DNA of 64,000 bases. Origin: Parus major. Its lineage: Eukaryota > Chordata > Aves > Passeriformes > Paridae. The notes under the pieces were generated by a model. That model saw only the letters and a list, made by a program, of their open reading frames with translations. It was not told where the DNA came from and made no database searches. Below, piece by piece: positions 1 through 11,160 of the stretch. The DNA lies in NCBI RefSeq assembly GCF_001522545.3, contig NC_031771.1, positions 23,810,847 through 23,874,846 on the forward strand. Direction: 5' to 3'. Position 1 is the first letter of the stretch; the number at the start of each line of letters is the position of its first letter. Both the position numbers and the translations under genes were made by a program.

Positions 1-1140
1 TATTCACTGCAAACAAGATTGACACAATGTCTTCATCTTCCTTTGTTTGCCCTCATGTAATCCAAGCTGATGTTTCAAGAGGAATCAATTTGGTAACTTG
101 TACACAGATACAGACTGTGCCCATCAAACCATCCCACAGAACAGTGACAGACCAGTCACCATGGCAGAATACATTAGTTTATATTTGTACTCACTTTACC
201 TTCCTCTTTGGTGGTCCGTGGCTAGATAACATTAGATTTTTTGTTTTCTTTATAAATGCGATCACTGATGCCAACATGGACAGTATAACATTAGAAAGTA
301 GTTTTTTACAGTTACTAGGATATGCTAAAAGGCATATTTCACTTTAATCTTGTACAATTGCTAGCCATAGCTTTTATCTAACTTTCAAACCTAGACAAAG
401 ATATTTAAAGCTTTCATAGATGTTAGGATAATTCTAAACCACACAAAATATTGGAAAACAGGGTGTAAGGACAGAAGGATGATTCCTCCTCACTTTATTA
501 ACAGAACTGAGGAAATAATTTCATTTTTCTGTGCTGACACCTATGTTTTCACATGTATTTCTTGCTAAGTTTCTCTTTTCTCACAAGCAAAGAGCTTAAT
601 GTGGTTCAAACTAAACCAAACATTTCAATGAGTCACAGAACACTTCCAGTGGCTTCATTTGGCTTTGAGTGAGGATTCAGATCAATTTCACCCGCAGCAG
701 GCAATTTTGGAAAAGTGTATCCTTTGAGAGCAGGAAAACACTTATTTATTTTACATATCCAATTAGTTCCATAAATTTAGCAACTGTGCTCAGCTATGTA
801 ATACAGCGCTCCTCCTTTCAAACCTGAGTTAACTGTAAAATCTTGTAAGAACAAGACCTTCATGTGAAAAAAGTGGCCTGATTGGAAGTGATTAAAACCC
901 ACTGGAAAGATTATCATTAATGTTGGGGCAAGCTTGTTGCAAAGGATCACATATTCATTTTTCAACAAAAATGAATCATCTGGGGTTTCGTTGTTATTGG
1001 TTGTTTTGGTTTTTAACTCCACATAAACCTTTTTGTCGGTTTCATAAGTCCATTTTAAATTAAGCTGTGATTTGACTCTGTCTCATAAAGTTGCTGGAAA
1101 ACATCAACATCAAACAATTAACACAGTAAAAAAGAGGCAG
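1..1140. other. AT-rich non-coding stretch, nothing recognised
   Basis: No repeat family, RNA gene or splice-bounded exon was seen here. The short reading frames begin at chance methionines and carry no recognisable domain. Confidence 0.5.
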
Positions 1141-1189
1141 CATCAGAGGTGTAAAAATGTACTACACCTTAAATATTGGGTTTTCCCTT

Positions 1190-1580
1190 TGGGGACAACT
1201 TGTGTTTCTTTGTCAGCGCAAAAACATTCACCCAGGTGCAGATGAAGCCACTGAGCCTCCTCCTCCTCATGAGGGTGAAGGTTGCCACACCAAGCAGAAG
1301 CAATTAGCGGTGCGGAGCTCCTGCGACCGCCAGCCCCGGCCCTGGCTGATTGCCCAGAGCTGCAGTGCTGCTCACAATGCAAATTGTATCTGGTCCCCGG
1401 GTAATCGGGATCAGCGCTGCCTTGTCCGTCCACTCGCTGCTCCTGCCCCCTCCACACTGCGATAATGGTTTTGGGGGGCAATCAGGGAAGGTGCCTTCTT
1501 GACTCATCTCTCATAATAGATTGTCCTCCTCAGGCAAAATTGAATAACCCCCGACATGGCCCGAAGGCAAGCAGCACGAA
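1190..1580. promoter_or_regulatory. CpG cluster, candidate enhancer or small promoter
   Basis: This segment stands out in a CpG-poor window. By eye I count about 15 CpG dinucleotides between 1218 and 1577, against none or one in most neighbouring blocks of this size. Reading frames are open on both strands at once, as expected from GC-rich non-coding sequence rather than a gene. It contains an inverted SOX-type pair overlapping a POU octamer (1374-1387) and a homeodomain-type CAATTAG near 1301. A small unmethylated regulatory element, or the promoter of a non-coding transcript, is the natural reading. No TATA box or linked exon was identified. Function is inferred. Confidence 0.4.
1374..1387. 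promoter_or_regulatory. Inverted SOX half-sites overlapping a POU octamer
   Basis: ACAAT and ATTGT form an inverted pair separated by four bases. The octamer ATGCAAAT (1377-1384) runs across the spacer. SOX proteins bind ACAAT/ATTGT cores, and POU factors bind ATGCAAAT. Short motifs occur by chance; the position inside the CpG cluster is what makes this one worth noting. Confidence 0.35.
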
Positions 1581-2810
1581 TTCAATAAGTCTGCAGGGTC
1601 AATGTCCTCTCATTTTTGGCAAGCAAGTAATTATTCTGCACTAACATTCAGTAATAGGAGCAGGAAGCTGCTGGAGACACCTTCCTCCGTACCCAGAATA
1701 GCCACCTTAATAGGATATTCCTCTGATAAGTAATTCTGCCTCATTCCAATGCCTCTTGCCTTCAGGTTTGCTTTTCATGCACATTTCACGTACAAATTCT
1801 GCAGAGGCATTTTACCAACAGCATCTGTGGGAAAGTTGAACAATTTCACTGTCTGTTGTCTAATATTTTCCACTTTTATGGGTTACAGTTGTGCTGTCTA
1901 TTTGCTTTTACTGATTTGTGAAAGATTTATTATAAACCAAATACAGCTGTTCTCTCCTTTCATAAACTGAAACTATTTTGGCAAAACCTATTTTCCACTA
2001 TGAAAATAAATTTTAAATTGCTTCCCTCACCCAGCTTTCCAAGCATGAGCATCCAGTTGTTATTTAGTAGTGCAGAATAGGTGCCAGGGTGGTTGTAAGC
2101 TCACTTAAGGGAAAGAAAATGCCTGTGTTTCAAAAATAAACAGCAGAAATATTGTTTTTTTCTCCTTCTCTCCCCTTCCTTTTCCAGGGGATTCAATATT
2201 ATTATGAGATCTGAAGAGTTATCAGTTTGAATATAAAAAATTTGTCAGATTCAAACTATTTTTTGCATTCTGATTTTGAATTTATTTTGAGGATATTATA
2301 TATTTTACTATATACTTAAACTTTTCCTAAAAGTTTAATATTATCAAATGTCTAATATAATTCAGATTTTTTCCATGGCTTAAAATAGCCCTCTGCTTAC
2401 TCTGAAAGGGCACACATTTCATTGGATCAGTTTCCACTGACAAAATTTGGATGAGTACTGTATTTCCTGTCATGTTGGAAAGGAATATTAAGTTCTAATT
2501 TTTTCAAGAATATTTTGGTATGGATTATAATATCCTTTTCCCCTACCTAAATTAGAAAAGTTAGGATGCTGTATTTTTAAAATGAAGTAAGAAACAGAAG
2601 AATAGGAATCCTCCTAGTGCTGCTTCAATCTACATATTTCGGTATTTTTCTCTTGCCTTGTATTTTCCTGTTTTGTATTTTCTTGGATTTAAATGTGTCG
2701 ACTCCATGGAAACTATTGCTTTATTCATTGGAAGAAAGCTTTATCTCTTATCTCTTGAGAACAGCGCACATATATTAAATTAAGATCTTTGTATAATGGC
2801 AGAATAAGCT
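1581..2810. other. AT-rich non-coding stretch, nothing recognised
   Basis: Very AT-rich from about 2130 to 2800. No repeat, exon or RNA gene was recognised. Confidence 0.5.
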
Positions 2811-2814
2811 CTTT

Positions 2815-3000
2815 CTATGACCGATTGATGATTGATTATTGTAGGGCTGTAGCTGCACATCACAATGCTTTTTGGCAAGCAGCATTCATTTCCAACATGA
2901 CAAATTTATTTTAGTCTGTACTGGTTCTGTTTAATAGCTGGGACAAAACCTGGGCTAATATTGCTCATATTCGTCTGTGAGCATTGATTTAAAGTGTAAG
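2815..3000. promoter_or_regulatory. Candidate conserved non-coding element, homeodomain-type motifs
   Basis: The sequence is less simple than its AT-rich surroundings. It carries overlapping TGATTGAT (2829-2836) and GATTATTG motifs of the PBX-HOX type. Texture and motifs suggest a developmental regulatory element. No conservation data are available here, so this is inference. Confidence 0.25.
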
Positions 3001-3010
3001 TATAAGAAAA

Positions 3011-4760
3011 TCCTGTTCTAAAATTAGATCAAAATTTTGTGAAATGCTTGACATTATTGCTGCTGTTTACCATCTCACACCAACAGTGATTGTTTTCCCT
3101 ATCCTCAGTGCTTTTAAAATGCCATTTGCAGTACAGATTCAATATGACTTAATTTTACCATTGGAATGTTCTTTTTGCTACTTTGTTGACAGCCCCAAGT
3201 TAGATCCATCTCCATTTGTTTGTTTGCCAGTTTGGCTCCATGACACATACTGCCTCAGCCTTTGGATCGATCATAAAGGGCTTTAGGGACTTGTTTTCAC
3301 TAGCACAAAGTTACCTTTCCTAGTGCTCTAGCCAAAGTACCCAAGATTCATGGTGCTTGTAATAAACCTTACAAATACACATACTTGGTCCATGAAAAAA
3401 GTTTCTTTGTGTGTGTTACTTCATTGCAAAAGAGGAATGGTTTTCTAAAAGAACTGGAATATTGGGAACTGCAACAAAGGAGGGGTGTAATCCATGGGAA
3501 TAAAATCATGGAACAATTCTGGACTACTATGATGGCTTTTAGTCACAGTTCCATGTGTGTGTCTTGGACCCCTCTGTAGAATGTAGTACAAAAGCCACCA
3601 ATCTTCTCAGGCAGAGCAGATCACTGATTTTAACTTCTGCTGAAAAACTGTTGGCAAAAGAAGCCATAAAGAAAGATACACACCTTCCTTAGTAAAGAAG
3701 AGCTCTAAGAAATGCTGTCATCATTGTCTGTGGCCCTATTTTGAAAATGTGTCTCTATGTACCTTTTATGTTTTACCTTTTGATGCTGTTATGCTCTTAT
3801 CTGTTGGCTTGTGATATCAATGAAATTATATCAGTTTCTTTACCTTGTATAGAAATACTCTTTTTTATGCCTTACACCCATGTATTTGTACACATACAGC
3901 TATGTATTTTCTTTTAAAGTGTATTTTGAAGCAAGGGAAAGCTGTAAATGGTTGGACAGTTGTAAAACATATGATGGATGCTAAACTCCAAGCTTTACTG
4001 AAATTACTGTTGCTTTCCTAGGTTTGTCTTCTGTCCTTTCTATAGCCTGTTTAACTCATAAGTATATATATGGTATTTTACCTCAGGCTTTTGATTATAT
4101 TTAGTTTTAAATCTGTTTCAATATGACAGATAAAAATTAGGACCTGATCCTGTAAATCCTTTTTTGCTGGACTTGGCTAAATTTTCCCATTTATAAATGA
4201 ACGCATGTGCAGTGCTTTGAAATACCTACCTGGATGGCTGTTACTGACCTGAAGTGACTACTCATGTGCAAAAAGGTTGCAAGGTCAGCCTCTTTTATTT
4301 TTAAAAAAGAAACCTAAGTTTGAGCATGGCACAATGGTTTTTTTTCACATATATTTTACACAGGCTCTGCTGAATAAAAAACTAAATTTCACACAGCCGG
4401 TGTGTTTTTAGCTTTAGTCAGTGCATAAACATTACTGACAGTAGCAAAATGCTTCTTTTATTTGAATAAAGTAGGCTTATAAAACTGTATTTTATCATTT
4501 GTTGGCACAAAGTTTCAAGCCTTCCTGTTCATCTCTCCCAGCTGTCTCTCCTTATTTCTGCTTTTATTTAGACCAAAATTCCTGCTGTTTCTTAAATGTG
4601 TTTGTACATCAATTATTAATGTCCATTGAATCTTTTGGGTTTCCTTTTGTGTGCCATATTAATGCTACTGTGAAACATCCCAATTTTGAATCCAAAGGCA
4701 AGAGGTCATTCCAGAAATTTGTTAGTGAGCCTGAATTTTTTATTATTTATTATTTTAATA
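3011..4760. other. Non-coding stretch, nothing recognised
   Basis: Ordinary AT-rich intergenic or intronic sequence. A long pyrimidine run begins near 4770 and leads into the candidate exon that follows. Confidence 0.5.
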
Positions 4761-4818
4761 TTTTCTTACCTTGATTTTTCACTTTCTCCTTTTTATTTTT
4801 TTTTCTTTTAAATTACAG

Positions 4819-4965
4819 ACAAGATTCCAAAAAACTCAACAGAGGAGCAAATTGCCCGAGCTTCAAAATACACAAATTCAGATGTGAGTGCAATGACTCA
4901 GTCATGAAAAATCTCTTATCATCTGCTCCAGTGGAGAGATGCAAGGGACAAAAAAAAGCTGCAAG
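4819..4965 (+). other. Candidate exon (lncRNA or unknown gene)
   Basis: A long pyrimidine tract of about 45 bases ends in an AG at 4817-4818. The segment ends at an AAG followed by GTAAGC (from 4966), a good donor. The length is 147 bp, a multiple of three. One frame, read from the second base, stays open across the whole segment and is rich in Lys, Cys and Ser, but I recognise no family in it. An earlier donor-like GTGAGT follows 4882, giving a 64-bp alternative. It could be a non-coding RNA exon, an exon of an unrecognised gene, or a chance pseudo-exon. Confidence 0.25.
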
Positions 4966-4969
4966 GTAA

Positions 4970-7940
4970 GCACCAGGGATAAAGGTGCCAGTAAAAGCCA
5001 AAAGAGCTTCATACAAGTAAAGCATTCAAAGACAGGTTCTCATTTGTCCCTGTCCCTCTTGTGTGGGCACTGAGAAGAGGTACAGAAAGCTGTCTGCATC
5101 ACCAACTTCCTTGCTTAAGGGGATGTTGCTTAGGAGTGTAATATTATTTTCTGGCATAGAATTTTTTCTCAGAGATGTATTTGTTAGCTACACAGATGGT
5201 TATTTCCCATTGATGTCAGAGATGAGATGAAAAGGCAATAATAAAAGTGAGCTAGCTCTTCACTGAGCAGCATCCACCTTCACAAAGTGATTGTTGAAAA
5301 ATGTGTTTTCCTAAAGCTCTGCAAGTGGAAACCACATAAAAATGAAGAAATATTAATATAAAAAGTAACACTAAACCATGCATCACAGCTAACTATCCAA
5401 ACAATATTGGAAGATGGGGTAAGCATGACTGTAGGCCAAAGTCATCACTAGAGGACAACAATTTCCTGGCTTTGTATTATTGTTCTGTCTGACATGCTGT
5501 GTGTCATCTGCATTTCTCCCTCTCATTTCCTATGACTGTTTCTTTTGCTCCCTGCTTTTAATTCTTGCTTGTTTGTCTGGACAGGGGCGTAGGGGGAATG
5601 TGGGGGGTATTTGAGGCTTTTTTTCTTTTGTGATGTGACCAGAACTATTCTAAAAAGAAGGTATAAAATATAATCTTAAGAAACTATTTTTTATTTCATT
5701 TGGTTTTGTTTCCACCACACACATACTGCTTTCTTGGAATTGCCAGTAATTTTTTATATCATATCCCAGAAAACTGCAATGAAGTATGCTTAGTATTAAA
5801 TACCTAAAGCCTTCTTAGGTTCTTCTATTATTGTTGTTCCTGTTACTACTACTGTTTCTTGTTGTTTCATTTCACCATCATGAATCAGAGAGGACTTACG
5901 GGTCAGGAACTTGTCTGACTAATTGCTGTACCAACAAAGAACAAAAGACAAGTGTCTTTTGTCAAGACAAAAACTTTCAGTCAAGTGTTCCCAAGTAAAG
6001 GTGTAAAACAGAGGAAATTCAAGGATTGCCTTATCTAGGCTCTCCAAAGAAAGCTGTGAAAAGGGATGAAAAGCCTCCTGCCAGAGAGGACAACCAAAAG
6101 AAAAAATGAAGTGATAGAAAGCGAACCAGGTGCAGAGAAGCCACAAAAACTAGAAGGTCAGAAGAATTGCTCAGGATCAACTGAATGAAAAGCTGTACAA
6201 TTGGTGACATCTTGCTGAATCCAAAGTTGGACTGAGCAACACTGACACACACAAGTTTTACAGCATGTGCAGAAAATCACTTACCTGACTTTGTTTATGA
6301 CTCTGCAAGAGTATTCATCTGTTGCCAAGCAGGCAAGTTGTGTGAGCAGGTGATACTGAACCCCTTGCTCTTATGGCTCTTATGGGTGGCTGATACACAT
6401 ATTGCAGGGGCCTGGGTTAAGAGGTTCAAGTCAAACTTAGTCATTTCTGTGATGCTCTCAACTTGCTTCTGTAATTGTAATGTTTTATGGCTTCAAACTG
6501 GGATGGTTAAAGAAGTCAAATAGATGTAGGTGGTTGTAGTCTACCAGTCACAAAACCTGATCCTGACAAGGGTAAAGAGAGTATTGCCTCCCCTATTTTA
6601 TCTCATTGATGAAATAGAAAACAGTAATAACAACAAAACTGAGTCATCAACAACTAATTCCATCAACCTGTTTTCACCCCATCTTTACACATACTGGTCT
6701 TGAGCTGAGTTTAGAGATTTCAAATGAGGCAAGAATGAAAATTAAATATTCAGAACATACTTTTGAAGCTTATTTAGGCTCTTCACTACCATTTTGCAAT
6801 CAGATTGGTATTTGGGAATTTGAATTATAAGTGTATAGTGAAGTAGAACATAAAACTTGGTGGCAGAATGACAGAGACAACCTTCGTTCACCATCTCTGC
6901 AATGCCATGTAGCTCTTACCACCGTTTGCTGCTGGAAATAAAACAAGGAGGTCATCATGCAGGAGCCATGCATTTAAACAGGTATTTCCCCCTTTTTGCA
7001 GATATTGGAGTTCAATTGTAATGAGTGCGGTATAGTGAGTCAGAAACACGATCCATCGCACCAGGTCAAATAACTCATTTTTCATTCTCAAATCAAACAT
7101 GTTTTTGTGTGAGAAAAGAAATTACTCTTGTGAAACTTATTCCTTAAAAGAGTTAGGTTCCTTTTGGAAAGAAAGTAAAGTACACATGAGCAATAACATA
7201 AATCTGGTAGATACTTTTCTTTTTAAAACCACAGTCACTGGCACAATAACTTTCTATTGACAGATTTTCCCACTAATTTATTAGAAAATACTTCAGTGTG
7301 GATTTCTTTAGACATTTTGTGGATACTTCTTTTTACTATAATAATAAAAATATATCAACAATGGTGAAAATCTAAGACAAAAACCTGTCTTTACAGCTAC
7401 ATGCCTGTGATACAACACTCCCATGCAAATATATAGTAATTACAGACTCAGCTTGTGGGAAAAGGAGATGTGATTAAAACCTCTGTTAATGATCTGTTAA
7501 TTTATTTTTTTTTTATTGTGACTGTGGTGTACATGATCTGCACAATTTCTACTTCTCTCATACTCTCAGAAAACCTGAAATGTCCTTTGAGTCTCAGCTG
7601 GAATGCAGATTAAGCAACGCTGAAGCCGTAAGAGAAGTGGTATTTAATACAGATATTGGAAAATACCTACTTTGGAACCTACATATTTGAGGTGAAAACA
7701 TATAAGGCTGGGCTGAACTTACTACATCAAATATTTTGCTGAAGTAAATAGTGTGGGCACAGCCCAGTTTCACACTTTAAGTGTCTTAGGTTATTTTCTA
7801 TCAACTGCTGAGATGAGGATAAATTGTTCTCCAACAATGTAAAATCTCTTGACTTTTTAAACTTTGGAAATCTGAGTGCAGTATAACATAAACAAAGAAT
7901 AATTGTCACAAGTGGTGTAGAGCTGCAGTACTGGGTGAAC
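4970..7940. other. Non-coding stretch, nothing recognised
   Basis: A G-rich patch lies at 5583-5608, with three runs of four to six G; this is too few tracts for a standard four-tract quadruplex. Short frames on the - strand (5919-6252) look like chance. Confidence 0.5.
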
Positions 7941-7951
7941 TCGTCACTTAC

Positions 7952-7996
7952 CTGTTCAGCTTTGTTCATGCTCAAAAATGTGTGTGGTTGTCACCC
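7952..7996 (-). other. Candidate small exon, minus strand
   Basis: Read on the - strand, a pyrimidine-rich stretch ends in CAG at 7999-7997. After 45 bases comes CAG followed by GTAAGTGA (donor from 7951 downward). All three frames contain a stop, so it is not an internal coding exon. A 5' UTR or non-coding RNA exon is possible, as is chance. Confidence 0.15.
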
Positions 7997-7999
7997 CTG

Positions 8000-9460
8000 A
8001 AGGGATGAAGAAGTAGAATGTAGTATTCATCTGGCTATAGAGCATGAGAATTTTCCATGAAATCTCCCTCACTGCACTGGAAAGTATAGTTCAGAACATA
8101 AAAGTCCATGGTAGCATTTGCCAGCTCTTGAAATCTGCACCTAAATAACTTTGTAAAAACAAAACTCTGCTCACTGAATGCTCAATGCTTGTCTAAGACA
8201 GAAATAGTCAAAACTCCTTCCACAAAATTATAGGCAAGAATGGGGGATTTTCTATTCTCCCACACATTTCCAAGTCCTACACTACAACCACATATTTGCT
8301 TCTTTGCTGTTTTTAGAAAGGTACTGCTTATTGCTTCTAGTGTGTGACTACAAAGGGGGAGTCAGAGCCTCTGATTCACATGCTCTGCTTGCCCCTCCAT
8401 TTTTTGTCAGATCCCTTGCAAGTAGCATTTGCTGTCCTGATTCATATGTCTCATTCTCATGGCATAGATCTCTGTTCTCCTACTTTACATGCTAGTGTGG
8501 TTATTTGATAGCTTGTTTGGCTTGTTTATATGACAGCTTATTCATTTTTTTTTATATTTTGCTGTGTGCTTTATTTATGCAGTTGCCTGTTGGGGTCTGG
8601 AAAGGATTTCCCGTAATGGTAGATTGGCTGGTCAGACTGAATTTTTCAGATTCCTCATAGTAGTGGTACTAAATGTTAATGATTAAGTATAACCTTATGT
8701 CAGATATCAATAACAGTAACCAAGGCTGGTTCAATAATATGTCTAGGGGACCCTTCCTAAAATAAATAAAACATATGGCTCAAGCCCACGCCTAAAGCTC
8801 CCAGGCTTTAGGGACTTAAAAATTAAGCCCTGTAGTCACCTTTACAGGTATTTCTTCCCCAGTCTCACTCTTGGGAATATGAAACCACAGGCACACAGCG
8901 TAACACAGATATTTATATTAAAAATGAATTGAAGCATACCTTGAATATTGCCATGGAGGCAATACCAACCTCTGAATCACAATTATTATTTGCCCCACTG
9001 ACTGAGACCTAGTCAGCATTTTTCATATCCGCAGGACATTTTGCGCTCTTTTATTTCATCCACCTCTCTCTTCACTGTGAATTTTAACAGGCTCTGGGAT
9101 GTCTGACCGTGCTTTAAGGTCTCTCCTCTGATCCATAGGGTCTGTGTACACTTGGGGAGCTACCCCCAGTGCAGGTATCAAACTCAAGTCCTGAGTTTGA
9201 CTCCACAGCCTGGCTGCTGTGTCAGCTGGCCCTGCAGAATCTCTCTCTGAGGATGCTGCTCCACCACCCCCTGGCTGTTAGCTTGAGGGCAGAGCTTGTC
9301 CCATCAGGAACAGCCCCATCCTGTCCACATCAGTTCTGCACAGGACAGGAGCCTTACCCAGAGAAAAAGAGGGGCTTAGTCGCCTCAAGTAATTTCTTGA
9401 CTTGTCCGAGCGGGCAGCTTTGTACAGGGTATCTGTCTTTTAAAAATTACTGTCTCTTTC
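8000..9460. other. Non-coding stretch, nothing recognised
   Basis: The part from 9160 to 9480 is slightly GC-richer and open for 103 codons on + (9169-9480), but the translation shows no recognisable domain. Confidence 0.5.
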
Positions 9461-9466
9461 CTGCAG

Positions 9467-9547
9467 CTGCCCTACTATAGTGTTTTCTCAGTGGTTTTAA
9501 ACCATAGAAACATGCAAATACATATAAGTTCTGTTTTGTTTGCAAAG
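9467..9547 (+). other. Candidate 81-bp exon, open in one frame
   Basis: A pyrimidine-rich stretch ending in CTGCAG (AG at 9465-9466) precedes the segment. It ends in AAAG followed by GTAAGTGC (donor from 9548). The length is a multiple of three. The first frame is open across all 27 codons and the other two contain stops. The predicted peptide (begins Leu-Pro-Tyr-Tyr, ends Phe-Ala-Lys) matches nothing I know. It could be a coding exon, a cassette exon of a non-coding RNA, or a pseudo-exon; 27 open codons arise by chance fairly often. Confidence 0.25.
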
Positions 9548-9559
9548 GTAAGTGCTCAA

Positions 9560-10690
9560 TAGGTAACAAATGGAAGAATTAAGTTTTACTGTTGTGCTAC
9601 CAGAAATATATTTAAATATATATATGGCCATACACTACACCTATGTTTGACTGTATCTGGTGGTGAACTTGAAAGTGTTTAGTATTCCTCACATTCTGGA
9701 ACACAACAGACAACTCAGTTAAGTTGAGTTAAAAGTTAAAAGGAACTTTAGATGCTGATTGGGCTTTTAACTGAAGATATGTTCATACCTTCCTTGTACA
9801 TTGCACAAGGAAAGACAACAGATAGAACAGCCACTTAAAACATATTCTCACTAATGAATAGCCTAATAATAAGTAGGATGTTTGTAAATGAAAAAAATAA
9901 ATGAAATTAATTAGAGTAGTAGAAATATAATTTATTTATATGATAATGAATATCAGCCTTATTCCTTCCTTTCAGCCTTCACAGAATAACATGAACACTG
10001 CAAAACATTGCCAATACAACACCCTAAAATGATGATGCTGTTTGTGCAGTTTCTGACAGTAAACCATAGAACTAATTCAGTCTTAATTGCGGTTAATATC
10101 CTATCTGAAAGATTTCCTAAGCCTGTTATTACTTTCCTGATAAGCAAACATATTGACAGAGGGTATTTTGTGTTGTGTGTACTTAACTTTCTCGAAGATA
10201 AACCTATTGTTGTGGTTTGTATAAAGCCTAAATTGTATACATATGCAAATATAGCTCTTGAAAAAATATTAACTGCACTGGATAGCTAAACAGGTATTTT
10301 CTCTTTTGGCATTATTTTGGGTACAGTGTATAGTGAGTAAAAGAAAAATAGAAAACCTACTTTCAGGTATCTCAAACCAACATTTTCCACTTCTGAAATT
10401 CCAACCTTGATATTAAGTATTGAGGAATGGATGTTTTTAGAAAACACAGCTGCATTATTCAGCATTTTCAGAAATAATTAAAAATGTGCTGTAGAAAGCT
10501 GGATCCAGCAAAGTTATAATTATTTTTTAAATAATCATGCTTAACATTTATAAATAAGCCATTGCTATGGTAAGTCAGCCAATAACTTTTAAAGCAGAAA
10601 AATAAAAGAAGGGGGTTTTTTTTGTTCTGTGGCAAAACCTTGTGACTTTAAATGTTTCTGCCTATTTATTGTTTTGATTCTCTGAGTTAA
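9560..10690. other. AT-rich non-coding stretch, nothing recognised
   Basis: Short AT-alternating runs occur near 9607-9627. A frame open for 93 codons (10008-10289) has no recognisable content. Confidence 0.5.
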
Positions 10691-10699
10691 ATAATTTGC

Positions 10700-11160
10700 A
10701 GTGAGCCTCCAGATCTTTGCTAAAGAGTGAATGTGCAAACTTATTTATACGCCTTGGCAGCATCACCATCATAAATTACTTGAGCCATTGGAAAACAATA
10801 AACTGAGCATACTTCAAGAGGAACTAGTGCCTCTCATTGGTGTTACCTTTTTCAAGATGACAGGAGATCTCAGGAGGCCTGAGAGTTCTTGGTTGTATGA
10901 GTTTGTAACTAATAGGTGGTTTGATAGGACGAGCACTCACTATCTAGGGAAATTGAAGCATCTTTGAGCTCGATACCCTTTGTGTCTCGTTCTTTTGTAG
11001 GTTATCGTTGGGAAGCCTGCAGGGACCTCTTTTACACTTTGCATCCAAAGACATATGCCATCAGCAAAATCTTTTTAGTGTTACTGTTCCTATTGATCTG
11101 CTATTCTGTGCTGCGGCTAATTTGCTTGTTAGCAGTAATTTAAGAAGGTAATCACATTTT
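10700..11160. promoter_or_regulatory. Candidate conserved non-coding element
   Basis: About six CpG dinucleotides are spread between 10748 and 11112, in complex, non-repetitive sequence with homeodomain-type TAAT cores (for example near 11115 and 11136). This texture is typical of vertebrate developmental enhancers. It is inferred from composition only. Confidence 0.25.

Noticed and set aside
1143..1507. Three overlapping frames on both strands (67-112 codons)
   Set aside because: Openness on both strands follows from the GC-rich composition of the CpG cluster; no domain is visible.
5583..5608. G-rich patch as a G-quadruplex
   Set aside because: Only three separate G-tracts; it fails the four-tract rule.
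6420..6440. B-box-like GGTTCAAGTC, possible tRNA or tRNA-derived SINE
   Set aside because: No matching A box, no cloverleaf arms and no SINE body around it.
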